This document shows positions 22,938 through 33,317 of a stretch of 43,408 nt of DNA, piece after piece. The position numbers and the translations under genes were made by a program. Within the stretch, counting starts at the first letter, position 1; each line of letters opens with the position of its first letter. This stretch comes from Prevotella sp. Lineage in GTDB: Bacteria > Bacteroidota > Bacteroidia > Bacteroidales > Bacteroidaceae. Under the pieces are notes generated by a model. The model did not search any database and was not told where the DNA came from. It was given only the letters and a program-made list of their open reading frames with translations. The stretch lies in NCBI GenBank assembly GCA_017458005.1, contig JAFTGH010000038.1:1-43408 (forward strand), read 5' to 3'.

Positions 22938-25900
22938 GCAATGTTATCAGAAAAAAGATACTCTTTGGGTAAAACTCCAAATTCCTTAGCAAAACTCCTT
23001 GAAAAATAAGAAGCACTACTGAAACCAACTTGATACATAACTTCAGAAACAGTGAATCTCTCTTGTTTCAAAAGAACCGCAGCTCTTTGTAACCGCTGCT
23101 TGCGAATAAAACTGACGGGGGTTTCACCTGTAAGCTGTTTAAGTTTACGATAAAGTTGTTTCTGATCCATACAAAGCAAGTCACACAACTTTGTAACGTT
23201 AAACTCTTCGGAATGCATGTTTGAGTTAATCAGGCTAATAATCCGTTCCATCAGTTCCTCGTCGTTGGATAATACTGGTGCGACATCCTTGACGGCCTGC
23301 ATACTTTCTATTCTTGTGTTCTGTTCTATGGCTTTTCTTTTGGTCAGTAACTGAACTATATGGAGCTGTAGCTTACGAAGGTCGAAGGGCTTGGGCATAA
23401 ACACATCAGCACCACTACGTATGCTTTTCAACTCGGTATTGGAGTCATCTTTTGCCGTCAGCATAATAATGGGAATCAACTCCGTGGAGTGATTATGACG
23501 AATGCGGTGACACAACTCGGTTCCATCGATTCCAGGCATCATCTGGTCTGTTATGATGATGTCTGGAATGCGTTCTTCGACGGTTTTCAAGGCTTGTTCG
23601 CCACTTAATGCAGTGATGCACTGATATGAGGTTTCCAAAGCTGTGGTTAGGAAATCAAGTATTTCGTGGTTGTCGTCGACTATCAATACTATCGGCTTTT
23701 CTGAAGTACCGTCTTTAATGTTTTTTTCCGTCACGACAGAAGTAAGAACATTCAAAGGTATTGAGAAAGTCACCTTCAGACCATTGTTATTCTCTGCCTT
23801 GACTTCTCCACCATGCAGTTCCACATACTTCTTGACTACTGATAAGCCAATGCCCGATCCATCACGGGAATTCTGTCCCATATAATATCGGTTGAACAGT
23901 TTTGGCAAATCACTATCAGACACCCCAGGGCCATTATCTTGCACCGACACAAGAACTTCGGATGCTCTTTTTTCCAATGAAACGAGTATCTTTCCTTTCT
24001 CATCGTCTGCATATTTCAGAGCATTTGACAAGATATTACGCATAACCATCTGTATCTTAACCACATCAACATCCATCAAAACAGACGTTTCTGTAGGCTG
24101 AAACACCATGCTTATATTGCGTTCCTTTGCCGATGTCTCAAATTCGCTAATACATCCTGAGATCAAGCTACACAAGTCGATATAGGAACTAAGAATCTGA
24201 GTTTCACCCTCAGCTTCAAGTTGCTTGAAGTCTAAGATGTGATGAATCAGGTCATTGAGCCGTGAGGCATTGTTCTGGATAGACTTCAGGCTATCCCTTA
24301 ACTTCGCATTTGAGGTTTCTGAAAGCAGTTTGCTTAGGGGAGCAATTATCAAGCTCAATGGAGTTTTCAGTTCATGTGACATGTTTACAAAGAAATCCAT
24401 TTTCTCTTGCGTCAATGCCATTACACGTTCGCGCTCACGTTGCTCAAACAGCGCATTCTCACGTCTTTTGTAGTAGTTTATCAAGTAATAAACAACAGAT
24501 AAGGCGATTAGTGTATAGACTACCCAAGCCCACCATCTGAAAAACCACGGATAAGGAACCTTTATAGTATATTTGCTAACAGATTCTTCTTTAAAGTCTG
24601 AATCCGTAGATAGATATATTTCATAACTTCCTCCTGATAGATGCGATAACAAAATACGGTTTGTTCCATTTGGCAGAGAATGCCATTCCCCATCTTCATT
24701 TATTTTATACCAAAACACTTCGGAACCCTTTCGGTTGTATGCAAAAGTGGACAAATCAAGCGCAATGTCCTCCCTGCCGTCCAGTGAAATATTATTTTCA
24801 AATCGGGGGACACAATCACTTATTGGAATTCCGCCAACCATGATGGAAGAAATGAACACCTTCGAAGGTTTGTCGCCAGAAGACGTTGTATTAAGGAATT
24901 GTTTACATATGAAATCCTCTCCACCCCATAAGATAGTATTATCTGAGGGGACATAAGAACCTGCAGTAAAATTGTAATTCGGTCTTACGTAGAAATGTAT
25001 GGTATTACCTGCTGTTTCAATATAGAATAGCCCATGGGAGGTAGACATCCATACTCTATTGTTATCATGAACAAAAGATTGAATCATGCCGTCTTTTACT
25101 TGGAAATCGGTTTCTTCCAGCCTGTCTGTCTGAGTGTCGTATTTGTAAAGTTTCCCCTGTACATCAATCCAAATAACATCATTTACAAGAATCATGTTGT
25201 CAATATACATCCGTTTTTTCAGAGTAACCTTACCCGAATTAGTATTGATGGAGGCCAACCCTTTACTGGTATTTGCCCACAACACGCCACTTTTATCGGG
25301 AATGAATCTGCAAATCGTGTTGACGATACTGTCCACATCATCAAACTGGTTATCTTTTAAAATGAACGATCCATTACCTGACAACAATGCAGTCTTGTCA
25401 ACGACATATAGACCACCCATATAGGTCGCTATCCATAACCGGTTCTTATTATCTTCATAGATGTCGTAGGCCCAATTAGCATTTCTGCCCTTCTGGTCGG
25501 ACAAGGAGAAATAGTCGAAGACATCACGCTGCCTGTTATACCTTGCTATGCTGGCATCTGTGGCAATCCATATCTCATGTTCACGATCCTCATAAATGCT
25601 CCTGATAATACTCTTTTTCAAGCCATTTCCCACTTTGAACCATTTATTGCCGTGGTCAGACAGGTGTAGTAAACCATTATCACCGCCCATCCACTTATCC
25701 CCTCTGGAGTCAACAAGAATATTACTAAAGACGTTACCGTCATTAGATTTTGAAATGATGGGAAGACTCGTTACCTCAAATAAGTTATCTTGTTTGGTTA
25801 AAGCCACTCCCCTGTCGGTAGCTACCCAGATGTTGTTCCCCTCGCAGAATATCTGATGAATCGAGTTGCTTGGCAACCCATATTGAGGTGTAGACGCATC

Positions 25901-26722
25901 ATGAGCGATGGTCTGCACAACACCAGTTTGAGGATTCAAGATTTTCAAGCCAAATTCAGAAGCTAACAGGATGTCGCCAGAAGGAGAAGGAACTATCTGA
26001 TTGAATGTACTACCAGATGCCACAACCTTTGTAGTCGAGTCCTTTACATTCTGGCAAAGCAAATGATGTTCCGTACCAATCCACAGATTACCATTTGGTC
26101 GATCATACCACAATGCATAAACATTATCATCTATCCCTAAATCAAATATACCCCCTTTGTTATCCAAACAAGCAAGTCCTCCATAATGTGCAACATACAA
26201 CCTGTCATTAACAGGTTCAATTGAATAGATAATATCATCCTTCCCGCTTGGAAGGGTGTACCGTTGCCATATTCTTTTATCTAAATCAAGACAGAACAAA
26301 CCATTTGACTTCGTTCCTACATATAAAACACCATTATCACATTTAAGTGAACGAACCTCTCCAATTTCTGGAACATCTCCAAATGGCGTAACAAACTGTT
26401 CTGTCCTCAGGTTTAGCCACCTAAGACCAGCATCTCCTCCAAGGCATAGGGTCTCTTCATCAACTATCAGAACAGCATAATAACTTCCTTCATATAGCCG
26501 TCGGATATTGTAGCCGTCATAAGAGAACAAACCACGTCTTGTAGCAAACCACATCATGCCCAGGCTGTCCTTGCAAACGCTCTCCACGACATTAGCATCG
26601 TATGGCAGCACTATCTTATCAAACTGCATCTGTTTGGTGTCAGACGCCGTTGATGCAGATGCCGACAAGAGGACAAATAATGCCATCATGCATCTGTTCA
26701 AATATAGTTTTACGCCATTCAT
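22928..26722 (-). CDS. Hybrid two-component system regulator of the galactan locus
   Basis: The 1264-residue one-protein sensor and activator has a signal peptide, a periplasmic sensor of about 700 residues made of two seven-bladed propellers of Reg_prop repeats (blades such as GNLWIGTEHHL, NNIWVATDRGVAL), a Y_Y_Y domain, and a membrane helix at about 730-750. Inside are HisKA (NMSHELKTP, His783), HATPase (DNGPGVSDSDL, GSGIGLSVVKKY), a receiver (Asp1059 in ITDQMMPG) and an AraC-type HTH at the C terminus (about 1150-1260). In Bacteroides such proteins bind oligosaccharides released from the target polysaccharide and switch on susCD. The ATG at 26722 is preferred to an upstream TTG that overlaps the -7-like TATTTTTG. 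The final AVH and stop lie in the IS end. Confidence 0.92.
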   Translation of the reverse strand: MNGVKLYLNRCMMALFVLLSASASTASDTKQMQFDKIVLPYDANVVESVCKDSLGMMWFATRRGLFSYDGYNIRRLYEGSYYAVLIVDEETLCLGGDAGLRWLNLRTEQFVTPFGDVPEIGEVRSLKCDNGVLYVGTKSNGLFCLDLDKRIWQRYTLPSGKDDIIYSIEPVNDRLYVAHYGGLACLDNKGGIFDLGIDDNVYALWYDRPNGNLWIGTEHHLLCQNVKDSTTKVVASGSTFNQIVPSPSGDILLASEFGLKILNPQTGVVQTIAHDASTPQYGLPSNSIHQIFCEGNNIWVATDRGVALTKQDNLFEVTSLPIISKSNDGNVFSNILVDSRGDKWMGGDNGLLHLSDHGNKWFKVGNGLKKSIIRSIYEDREHEIWIATDASIARYNRQRDVFDYFSLSDQKGRNANWAYDIYEDNKNRLWIATYMGGLYVVDKTALLSGNGSFILKDNQFDDVDSIVNTICRFIPDKSGVLWANTSKGLASINTNSGKVTLKKRMYIDNMILVNDVIWIDVQGKLYKYDTQTDRLEETDFQVKDGMIQSFVHDNNRVWMSTSHGLFYIETAGNTIHFYVRPNYNFTAGSYVPSDNTILWGGEDFICKQFLNTTSSGDKPSKVFISSIMVGGIPISDCVPRFENNISLDGREDIALDLSTFAYNRKGSEVFWYKINEDGEWHSLPNGTNRILLSHLSGGSYEIYLSTDSDFKEESVSKYTIKVPYPWFFRWWAWVVYTLIALSVVYYLINYYKRRENALFEQRERERVMALTQEKMDFFVNMSHELKTPLSLIIAPLSKLLSETSNAKLRDSLKSIQNNASRLNDLIHHILDFKQLEAEGETQILSSYIDLCSLISGCISEFETSAKERNISMVFQPTETSVLMDVDVVKIQMVMRNILSNALKYADDEKGKILVSLEKRASEVLVSVQDNGPGVSDSDLPKLFNRYYMGQNSRDGSGIGLSVVKKYVELHGGEVKAENNNGLKVTFSIPLNVLTSVVTEKNIKDGTSEKPIVLIVDDNHEILDFLTTALETSYQCITALSGEQALKTVEERIPDIIITDQMMPGIDGTELCHRIRHNHSTELIPIIMLTAKDDSNTELKSIRSGADVFMPKPFDLRKLQLHIVQLLTKRKAIEQNTRIESMQAVKDVAPVLSNDEELMERIISLINSNMHSEEFNVTKLCDLLCMDQKQLYRKLKQLTGETPVSFIRKQRLQRAAVLLKQERFTVSEVMYQVGFSSASYFSRSFAKEFGVLPKEYLFSDNIAVH

Positions 26723-26743
26723 GCTGCAAAAATACAAAAAAAA

Positions 26744-27757
26744 TCAGAACCCCCAGTCTTTATGCCAAATGATTTTTGGTTTGTCGCCTTCAAAAGTCAA
26801 TGGAAGCCATATATAGCGTGAATCTGGCAAATCTGTCTTCTTCCATCGATCAAACATGGCAACATATGTGTCTGGGCGACCAATGACAGGCTGAACGTAA
26901 GTACTTTGACCATAGAAGGTTTTGTCTGCTTCTTCACCTATACATGGATTCCCCAGTGATTTCCATTCTCCAAGCATAGAGTCTGCAACAGCTATATCAG
27001 CAACATTGGGATCCCATCCAGAGCAGCCAGATGTAAGCAGATAGTATTTCCCATGATGTTTGAATACAGCAGGAGCCTCACGATATTTCTTCTCGAAGTT
27101 CCGTGTGAAGGTCTTAGTAGGCTTCAGATAGTCGTCAGTCAATAAATGAATATACATTGTTGCATTGTCTTCTGACGAACATATCTGATATGCTTTTCCG
27201 TCGTCATCGACAAAAAGTGTCTGGTCGCGGCTCATTTCTCCGTTAGGTCTAAAACTATCCAAATAGGTGAATGGCCCCGTAGGAGTGTCTGATACTGCCA
27301 CCCCTGCACTGGCCTTGGAATAGTCGGCACTGTCGATGTGCATCCACATGACAAACTTCTTAGTTTTAGAATTATATATAACTTTAGGACGTTCCACAAC
27401 CTTTGAGGTGTGCAGGTCATGAAGCGAGTCAGTTTTTTCAGCTCCGAGGACAATTCCTTCGAAATGCCAATTAAGGAGGTCTTTTGAGGAGTAGCAACTT
27501 ACACCTGTTACTTCAGTACGGTAACACTCCCATGTTGCCCACTCCGGCAAGACGGTCTTGCCCTGTTTGTATTCTCCATACCAGTAATAGGTGCTGCCGT
27601 GGTAGAGCATTCCCCCGCCATGGGCGTTAATGACATTGTGTTCATCATCAAGCCAGACCTTTCCAGGGTTGAACCTAAAGTTTCTTTCCTGAGCAAAGCA
27701 AGGCTCAGCGATTATCAGTATGAATAACATAACAAGTTTTGTTTTCATAGATTTCAT
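26744..27757 (-). CDS. GH43 glycosidase, resembling exo-beta-1,3-galactanases
   Basis: The 337-residue protein has a signal peptide (cleavage near CFAQE) and a single five-bladed GH43 propeller. INAHGGGMLYHGSTYYWYGE occupies the place where typical GH43 enzymes keep the base Asp, so that residue seems missing. VERPKVIYN provides the likely general acid Glu and SRDQTLFVDDDGKAY the third carboxylate. These traits recall subfamily 24, the exo-beta-1,3-galactanases and their kin, but an arabinofuranosidase of a close subfamily is possible. It would act on arabinogalactan side or main chains. The start overlaps the GH2 stop by four bases, and the regulator follows 22 bases later. Confidence 0.75.
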   Translation of the reverse strand: MKSMKTKLVMLFILIIAEPCFAQERNFRFNPGKVWLDDEHNVINAHGGGMLYHGSTYYWYGEYKQGKTVLPEWATWECYRTEVTGVSCYSSKDLLNWHFEGIVLGAEKTDSLHDLHTSKVVERPKVIYNSKTKKFVMWMHIDSADYSKASAGVAVSDTPTGPFTYLDSFRPNGEMSRDQTLFVDDDGKAYQICSSEDNATMYIHLLTDDYLKPTKTFTRNFEKKYREAPAVFKHHGKYYLLTSGCSGWDPNVADIAVADSMLGEWKSLGNPCIGEEADKTFYGQSTYVQPVIGRPDTYVAMFDRWKKTDLPDSRYIWLPLTFEGDKPKIIWHKDWGF

Positions 27758-30195
27758 TGTATTGTTTTCAATGTAACAGTATTTAATATCTTCCGCTGCG
27801 AATCTCTTACCTTTAGTGTGAGGTTACCAGCCTTCTTGTCACTACGCACAACGACCACAAGCTGACCGCAGAACAACCTCATGGTAGGTTTCGTGAACGA
27901 TTCCAGACTGGTGGCATCGCCATTACAGACTGCCTCGAAACGACCTGCTCCAGACACCTCAAAGGTCAGACGGTCGTTGGCATCGGGTATAACAGTTCCC
28001 TTTGCATCGGTTAGTGAGACTGTAATAAAAGCGAGGTCTTCTCCATCTGCCTTCAGCCATTCGGCATCATGCTGTGTCCACACGTCAAGTTTCAACTTGG
28101 ATGGTTTCCCTGCTGTGCTGACAACCTGTTCGCCTGCTTGCTTTCCCTGCTCATCATAGACGACTACCTTCAGCTGGCCCGGTTCATACTTGACATCATT
28201 CCACCGCAAGCGGTAACGGTCAAGGCGCTCTTTCGGATTCTTACTGATTTTACCCTGACTCTTGCCATTGACAAACAGCTCGGCTGTAGGATAATCGGTA
28301 TAGCAATAGACAGGCGTCACCTGTCCACGGCGTTGTTTACCCCAAGTCCAGTGAGGCAGCAAGTGGATGGTGTGGTCTTCCTTCTGCCACTTTGAACGAT
28401 ACAGATAATATCTGTCCTTAGGCAGTCCGGCCAGATCGCATATACCAAAGTACGAACTGCGCGACGGCCAGTACTCATCGTAGGGCGAAGGCTCACCAAG
28501 ATAGTCATATCCTGTCCATACAAACTCGCCAATGACCCAGTCCTTGTCATCCTGCCATACCCAATCGTCATCGGGCAAATTAGACCAAGAACAATACTGC
28601 ACGTCATAACTGGAGCACTGCCCGTTGTAATGGTGCTTGCGGAGTTCTGACGATTCCGTGTCAACGGCTTCAGCGACAACAGGGAACTGATATACGCCAC
28701 GACTGCTGACGGTAGATGCCGTCTCGGATCCCAAGAGGAATCCTTGCGGAAGTTTCTCGATATTATTCTGATACTTATGAACACGGTAGTTGAATCCAGG
28801 TACTTCCATAGTCTGGGCGAAGCCACTGCTCAAAGCTGCATCGGCCCTGTCCATACCCTGGGTAACAGGTCGGGAGGGGTCCAGCGCATGGCAGAGGCCT
28901 TGCAGACGGACGGCTATTTGCCGACCCTCCTCGCTCCATTGTTCAGGAATCTCATTGCCTATAGACCACATGACAATACTCGGATGGTTGCGATTGGCTA
29001 ACACCAAGTTGGTTATGTCCTTGTCGCTCCATTCTCTGAAAAAGCGTGCATAGCCGTTCTTGCACTTTGGATATATCCACATATCGAAGCTTTCTGCCAT
29101 CACCATCATACCCAAAGAGTCACAAATATCCATCTGCCACTGACTCGGCATATTGTGCGCTGTGCGAATAGCATCACAGCCCATCTGCTTCATCATCTTT
29201 ATCTGACGGATAAGTGCGGCCTTATTGACAGCAGCACCCAAAGGCCCCAAGTCATGATGCAGGCAAACACCTTTCAGTTTGCGTGTCTGTCCATTCAGCT
29301 GGAAACCCTTTTCACGGGTTACCCGTATGGTGCGGATGCCCGTTTTGATGCACTTCTCATCGACAACCTTACCTTTCCTGTCAGTAATAGTGGTTATCAG
29401 GTTATAAAGATATGGAGTCTCTGGTGTCCACAATTTAGCATCTTCCACATTGAGAGTCGTGTGGAAACTTCCATCATCATTGATATGAATTTCTCTGTTT
29501 GTAACAGCAGAATGATCATCAGGAGAGACTAAAGCCACATTTGCAAATACGTTATGATCTGGTTTTAACACCCTGCCTTCTACCTCCAAGATAGCATTGC
29601 CATTTTTCTGGCTAACAGTTCGTATATAAATGCTCCAATCGTCGAGATGTGTTTGCTGTGTCAATAAAAGCGTAACAGGACGGTAGATTCCTGCTCCTGG
29701 GTACCACCGGCTACTCTCCTCTACATTTTTAAGGTCTACTTCAAGCAGGTTATCACCTTTCTTGACGAATGGTGTTATATCCACTCGGAAGGCGTTATAT
29801 CCATAAGCCCAGTAACCCGCTTGCTGTCCATTGACGGACACAACAGGTTCTGCCATTGCCCCGTCGAAAATCAATTCTGCATGCTCGTAGCTAGATGGTA
29901 TAGTCAGCATACGGCGATAATGCCCATCTCCGATCCATGGCAAAGCACCTGAACGCCCACTTTTCTCGGTAGCCTCAGTCTCTCCGTTCTGTTCAATAGC
30001 GACCTCCTGAAGGTCCCATTTCTTGTCGAAGGGACCAGCTATGGCCCAGTCGTGTGGAATACTCACATTCTGCCAGGTCTTCTTGTCCTGAGAGAATTGC
30101 CAGTCATCGGTCAGCGTTATCTCTTGTCTTACCTGAGCCGATGCAATAACCGTTACCGTTGCCGTAAGAAAAGCAACTAATAGTCCTTTCTTCAA
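27754..30195 (-). CDS. GH2 beta-galactosidase, periplasmic
   Basis: The 813-residue enzyme has a signal peptide (MKKGLLVAFLTATVTVIASA), the sugar-binding jelly roll (DDWQFSQDKKTWQNVSIPHDW), an Ig-like domain and the TIM barrel (about 300-600), then C-terminal DUF4982-like and Ig-like domains. The acid/base Glu415 lies in MWSIGNEIPEQ and the nucleophile Glu557 in VIGEFVWTGYDYLGEP. It should free galactose from the ends of galactan oligosaccharides in the periplasm. The plan fits GH2 enzymes of Bacteroidetes galactan loci. It lies three bases after the nucleotidyltransferase gene and overlaps the GH43 start. Confidence 0.9.
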   Translation of the reverse strand: MKKGLLVAFLTATVTVIASAQVRQEITLTDDWQFSQDKKTWQNVSIPHDWAIAGPFDKKWDLQEVAIEQNGETEATEKSGRSGALPWIGDGHYRRMLTIPSSYEHAELIFDGAMAEPVVSVNGQQAGYWAYGYNAFRVDITPFVKKGDNLLEVDLKNVEESSRWYPGAGIYRPVTLLLTQQTHLDDWSIYIRTVSQKNGNAILEVEGRVLKPDHNVFANVALVSPDDHSAVTNREIHINDDGSFHTTLNVEDAKLWTPETPYLYNLITTITDRKGKVVDEKCIKTGIRTIRVTREKGFQLNGQTRKLKGVCLHHDLGPLGAAVNKAALIRQIKMMKQMGCDAIRTAHNMPSQWQMDICDSLGMMVMAESFDMWIYPKCKNGYARFFREWSDKDITNLVLANRNHPSIVMWSIGNEIPEQWSEEGRQIAVRLQGLCHALDPSRPVTQGMDRADAALSSGFAQTMEVPGFNYRVHKYQNNIEKLPQGFLLGSETASTVSSRGVYQFPVVAEAVDTESSELRKHHYNGQCSSYDVQYCSWSNLPDDDWVWQDDKDWVIGEFVWTGYDYLGEPSPYDEYWPSRSSYFGICDLAGLPKDRYYLYRSKWQKEDHTIHLLPHWTWGKQRRGQVTPVYCYTDYPTAELFVNGKSQGKISKNPKERLDRYRLRWNDVKYEPGQLKVVVYDEQGKQAGEQVVSTAGKPSKLKLDVWTQHDAEWLKADGEDLAFITVSLTDAKGTVIPDANDRLTFEVSGAGRFEAVCNGDATSLESFTKPTMRLFCGQLVVVVRSDKKAGNLTLKVRDSQRKILNTVTLKTIQ

Positions 30196-30198
30196 ATG

Positions 30199-31110
30199 TC
30201 AAAACAGTTTGTTAGGATATACCCCGTCGTCAACGAGTTTCTGGATGCGAGCAACAGTAGCGTCGCGATCAGCTGCATAGGTAACTCCGAACCATTTGCT
30301 GGTGGTGTCGAGGACCTCACAGGTGGCTGTACCCTCGGTAATGAGCTTGTTGACCATCAGTGGGATAAAGAACTCGGCTTTCAGGTTCTCCATGTTTTTG
30401 GGGTCGCTGAGGAACTCGCGGAAATAAGCCTCGCTATGCTCGAAGTAGTCGGGTGTGAAGCCCCACATGTTCATTGAGACGGGAACGTTCTCCTCCAGTG
30501 GTTGCCACTCGCCCTGCTCGTCCTTATAAGAAATAACACCATCAATGCGAAGAATCTCTGTACGCTCCACAACATCCGTCAGGTGTCGCTTGTCGTTATA
30601 GGCACAAACACCACGGGCCACAGAGCCGTTTTCCGACAGCGTATTGCACACGCGGAAGCCCACCATCGCATACTGGTTCTTGGCTCCCTCAGGCAGGTTG
30701 CTCAGGAACTTGCCAATCTGCATAAAGGCATCACGACCGTAGAAGTCGTCGCAGTTGATAACACAAAACGGCTCCTTAATCACTTCCTTACCCATCAGTA
30801 CAGCGTGGTTTGTTCCCCAGGGTTTCACACGACCTTCTGGAACAGAGAATCCTGCTGGCAGTGCGTCGAGTGCCTGGAAACAGAGTTCACACTGCACCTT
30901 ACCCTCGTACTTCGAGAGAATCTGCGTGCGGAACTGCTCCTCGAAATCCTTACGGATGACCCATATGATTTTGCCAAATCCTGCCTGGATGGCATCGTAG
31001 ATACTATAGTCCATAATGGTCTCACCGTTGGGTCCCAGACCGTCGAGCTGCTTGAGGCCGCCATAACGGCTGCCCATGCCTGCTGCTAAAAGAAATAATG
31101 TCGGTTTCAT
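30199..31110 (-). CDS. Sugar-phosphate nucleotidyltransferase
   Basis: The 303-residue cytoplasmic protein opens with TLFLLAAGMGSRYGGLKQL, the GxGxRxGxxKQ pyrophosphorylase signature, and has the substrate motifs LGPNGETIMDYSIYDAI, KPWGTNHAVLMG and VINCDDFYG (metal Asp pair). This fold makes NDP-sugars from NTP and a sugar 1-phosphate. It sits between galE and the GH2 gene, and the locus has GalK and GalE but no GalT, so a role as UTP:galactose-1-phosphate uridylyltransferase is a fair inference. A glucose-1-phosphate specificity is the main alternative. A start 47 codons upstream lies inside galE and is rejected. Confidence 0.85.
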   Translation of the reverse strand: MKPTLFLLAAGMGSRYGGLKQLDGLGPNGETIMDYSIYDAIQAGFGKIIWVIRKDFEEQFRTQILSKYEGKVQCELCFQALDALPAGFSVPEGRVKPWGTNHAVLMGKEVIKEPFCVINCDDFYGRDAFMQIGKFLSNLPEGAKNQYAMVGFRVCNTLSENGSVARGVCAYNDKRHLTDVVERTEILRIDGVISYKDEQGEWQPLEENVPVSMNMWGFTPDYFEHSEAYFREFLSDPKNMENLKAEFFIPLMVNKLITEGTATCEVLDTTSKWFGVTYAADRDATVARIQKLVDDGVYPNKLF

Positions 31111-31117
31111 ATTTTGT

Positions 31118-32146
31118 CTAACCTTTAATGTTACGTACTCGTTTTTCCCATTTCCATGCGGCTGCAAGTGTCTCTTCGAGTGTGCGCTCTGCCTTCCAGC
31201 CCAGTTCCTCGTTAGCCAACTTAACATCGGCCCAGACGGCAGGAACATCACCAGGGCGACGACCTACAATCTTGTAGTTCAACTTCAGATTGTTCACCTT
31301 TTCGAACTTCGTCACCAGTTCCAAGACGGAGACAGGACAGCCTGTGCCGACATTGAATATCTCGTAGTCCTGGCGCATCTTACCCTGAGTCATACGGTTG
31401 ATGGTAGCCACATGAGCCTTGGCCAAATCCACCACGTCGATATAGTCGCGCAGACAAGTGCCGTCTGGCGTATCATAGTCATTGCCAAATACAGACAGGC
31501 ATTCACGGATGCCAGCAGCTGTCTGGGTGACAAAGGGCAGCAGATTGTTGGGTACGCCACGGGGCAGTTCACCAATCAATGCTGATGGATGGGCTCCTAC
31601 AGGATTGAAATAGCGCAGAGCAACACCGTGAAGTACAGGATAAGCCCTGCAACTGTCGCGCAGAATGTCCTCGGCCATCTGCTTCGTATTGCCGTAGGGT
31701 GATGTAGCAGGCTGTCGCTCAGTTTGCTCGGTCACGGGCAGATGTTCTGCATCGCCATAGACGGTAGCCGATGATGAGAACAGGATGTTCGGACGATTGT
31801 ACACTACCATCAACTGGCAGATGTTCATAAACGAGGTCAGGTTGTTCTGGTAGTACATCAGCGGCTTCTCCATCGACTCGCCCACAGCCTTGTAGGCAGC
31901 GAAGTGAATGACCGAGTTGAACTTATACTTGTCAAAGACCTTCTTCAGTGCTTCTATATCACAGGTATTCACCAGTTCAAATGGCACATCCACACCTGTT
32001 ATCTGACGGACACCCTCCACGGCAGCCATCTCCGAGTTCGACAGGTTGTCGACAATCACCACATCATAGCCAGCCTCAATCAGTTCGACGGCAGTGTGCG
32101 AGCCGATATAGCCCGCACCGCCTGAAATTAATACACACTCTCTCAT
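31118..32146 (-). CDS. galE: UDP-glucose 4-epimerase
   Basis: The 342-residue enzyme interconverts UDP-galactose and UDP-glucose. The NAD-binding Rossmann motif is GGAGYIGSHTAVELI, the catalytic dyad is Tyr and Lys of SPYGNTKQMAED with Ser/Thr from FSSSATVYGD, and the family stretch NPVGAHPSALIGELP follows. Its length is typical. It starts one base before the galK stop, which implies coupled translation, and is followed after seven bases by the nucleotidyltransferase gene. A longer frame into galK lacks conservation and is rejected. Confidence 0.95.
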   Translation of the reverse strand: MRECVLISGGAGYIGSHTAVELIEAGYDVVIVDNLSNSEMAAVEGVRQITGVDVPFELVNTCDIEALKKVFDKYKFNSVIHFAAYKAVGESMEKPLMYYQNNLTSFMNICQLMVVYNRPNILFSSSATVYGDAEHLPVTEQTERQPATSPYGNTKQMAEDILRDSCRAYPVLHGVALRYFNPVGAHPSALIGELPRGVPNNLLPFVTQTAAGIRECLSVFGNDYDTPDGTCLRDYIDVVDLAKAHVATINRMTQGKMRQDYEIFNVGTGCPVSVLELVTKFEKVNNLKLNYKIVGRRPGDVPAVWADVKLANEELGWKAERTLEETLAAAWKWEKRVRNIKG

Positions 32147-32147
32147 T

Positions 32148-33317
32148 TTATAACAGTTTTCTTGCACCGTCACCAATGACCACATCATACACCAATGGCT
32201 CCTTGCCGTAGGCTTCCTGATATTTCTCCTTTGCCGTAGCGATAAAAGCATCATAGAGGTTATCCTTTACCAGGTTGATGGTACAACCACCGAAACCACC
32301 GCCCATCATGCGAGAACCTGTAACACCGCACTCACGGGCTATGTCATTAAGAAAGTCAAGTTCAGGACAAGATACTTTATATTCCTGGCTAAGTCCCCTG
32401 TGCGTCTCGTACATCAGACCGCCAACGATATCATAGTATCCTTGGTTCAAAGCATTTGAAACGAGCAGAACACGCATACGCTCGTCAATCACATATTTGG
32501 CACAAAGATAGTCCTCCTCAGAAACATCTTTCCTGACCTCTTCCAGCATCTCTATGGATGCATAGCTCAAGGCCGGCACATTAGGATGGTTTCTCTTGAT
32601 ACGCTCGTAAACATTCTCACAACTGCGACGGCGGTCGTTGTAGGCAGATGATGCCAGTTCGTGTTTCACCAAGGAGTTGAGTAGAACCAAACGATAGCCC
32701 TGAGGGTTGAAGGGGAAGTAATCATATTCCATCGTATGGCAGTTCAGGCGAATCAGATAGCCCTTGCGACCAAAGACCGAAGCAAACTGGTCCATGATAC
32801 CGCAGTTCACGCCGATATACTTGTGCTCTGTAGCCTGACCAGCGTATGCCATCTCCACCTTCTCCACCTTATTGTCGCCAAAGAGGTCGTTCATCGCAAA
32901 AGCATAACAACTCTCAAGGGCTGCCGATGATGACATGCCAGAACCAAGGGGCACGTCACCAGCGAAAGCCGTATCGAATCCCTTCACCTCGACACCACGC
33001 GCCTTCATCTCCTGACAGATGCCGAAGATATAGCGTGCCCAACTTTGCTTGGGACCTTCCGCATCATTAATATTGAACGCTACATCTTCATTCAGGTCAA
33101 TGGCAAAAGCCCTCACCTTGTCAGTACCGTTGGGCTTGATTTCTGCAACCATCCCCTTATCTACTGCACCTGGAAACACGTAGCCACCGTTGTAGTCGGT
33201 ATGCTCACCAATCAGATTGATACGACCTGGTGCTGCATAGACGTTACCCTCTACATCACTGAATTTTGTTTTGAACTGGTTACGGACATCTTGAACCATC
33301 TGTTTATTTTGTTGCAT
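32148..33317 (-). CDS. galK: Galactokinase
   Basis: The 389-residue GHMP kinase phosphorylates galactose at C1 with ATP. The galactokinase signature GRINLIGEHTDYNGG is at about 31-45, the ATP loop PLGSGMSSSAAL follows at about 125, and the third motif GGGFGGCTINL lies near the C terminus. It heads the galK-galE-nucleotidyltransferase-GH2-GH43 run. A 131-bp gap separates it from GH53; I found no clear -33/-7 promoter there, so transcription may come from the susC promoter or an unusual site. Confidence 0.95.
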   Translation of the reverse strand: MQQNKQMVQDVRNQFKTKFSDVEGNVYAAPGRINLIGEHTDYNGGYVFPGAVDKGMVAEIKPNGTDKVRAFAIDLNEDVAFNINDAEGPKQSWARYIFGICQEMKARGVEVKGFDTAFAGDVPLGSGMSSSAALESCYAFAMNDLFGDNKVEKVEMAYAGQATEHKYIGVNCGIMDQFASVFGRKGYLIRLNCHTMEYDYFPFNPQGYRLVLLNSLVKHELASSAYNDRRRSCENVYERIKRNHPNVPALSYASIEMLEEVRKDVSEEDYLCAKYVIDERMRVLLVSNALNQGYYDIVGGLMYETHRGLSQEYKVSCPELDFLNDIARECGVTGSRMMGGGFGGCTINLVKDNLYDAFIATAKEKYQEAYGKEPLVYDVVIGDGARKLL

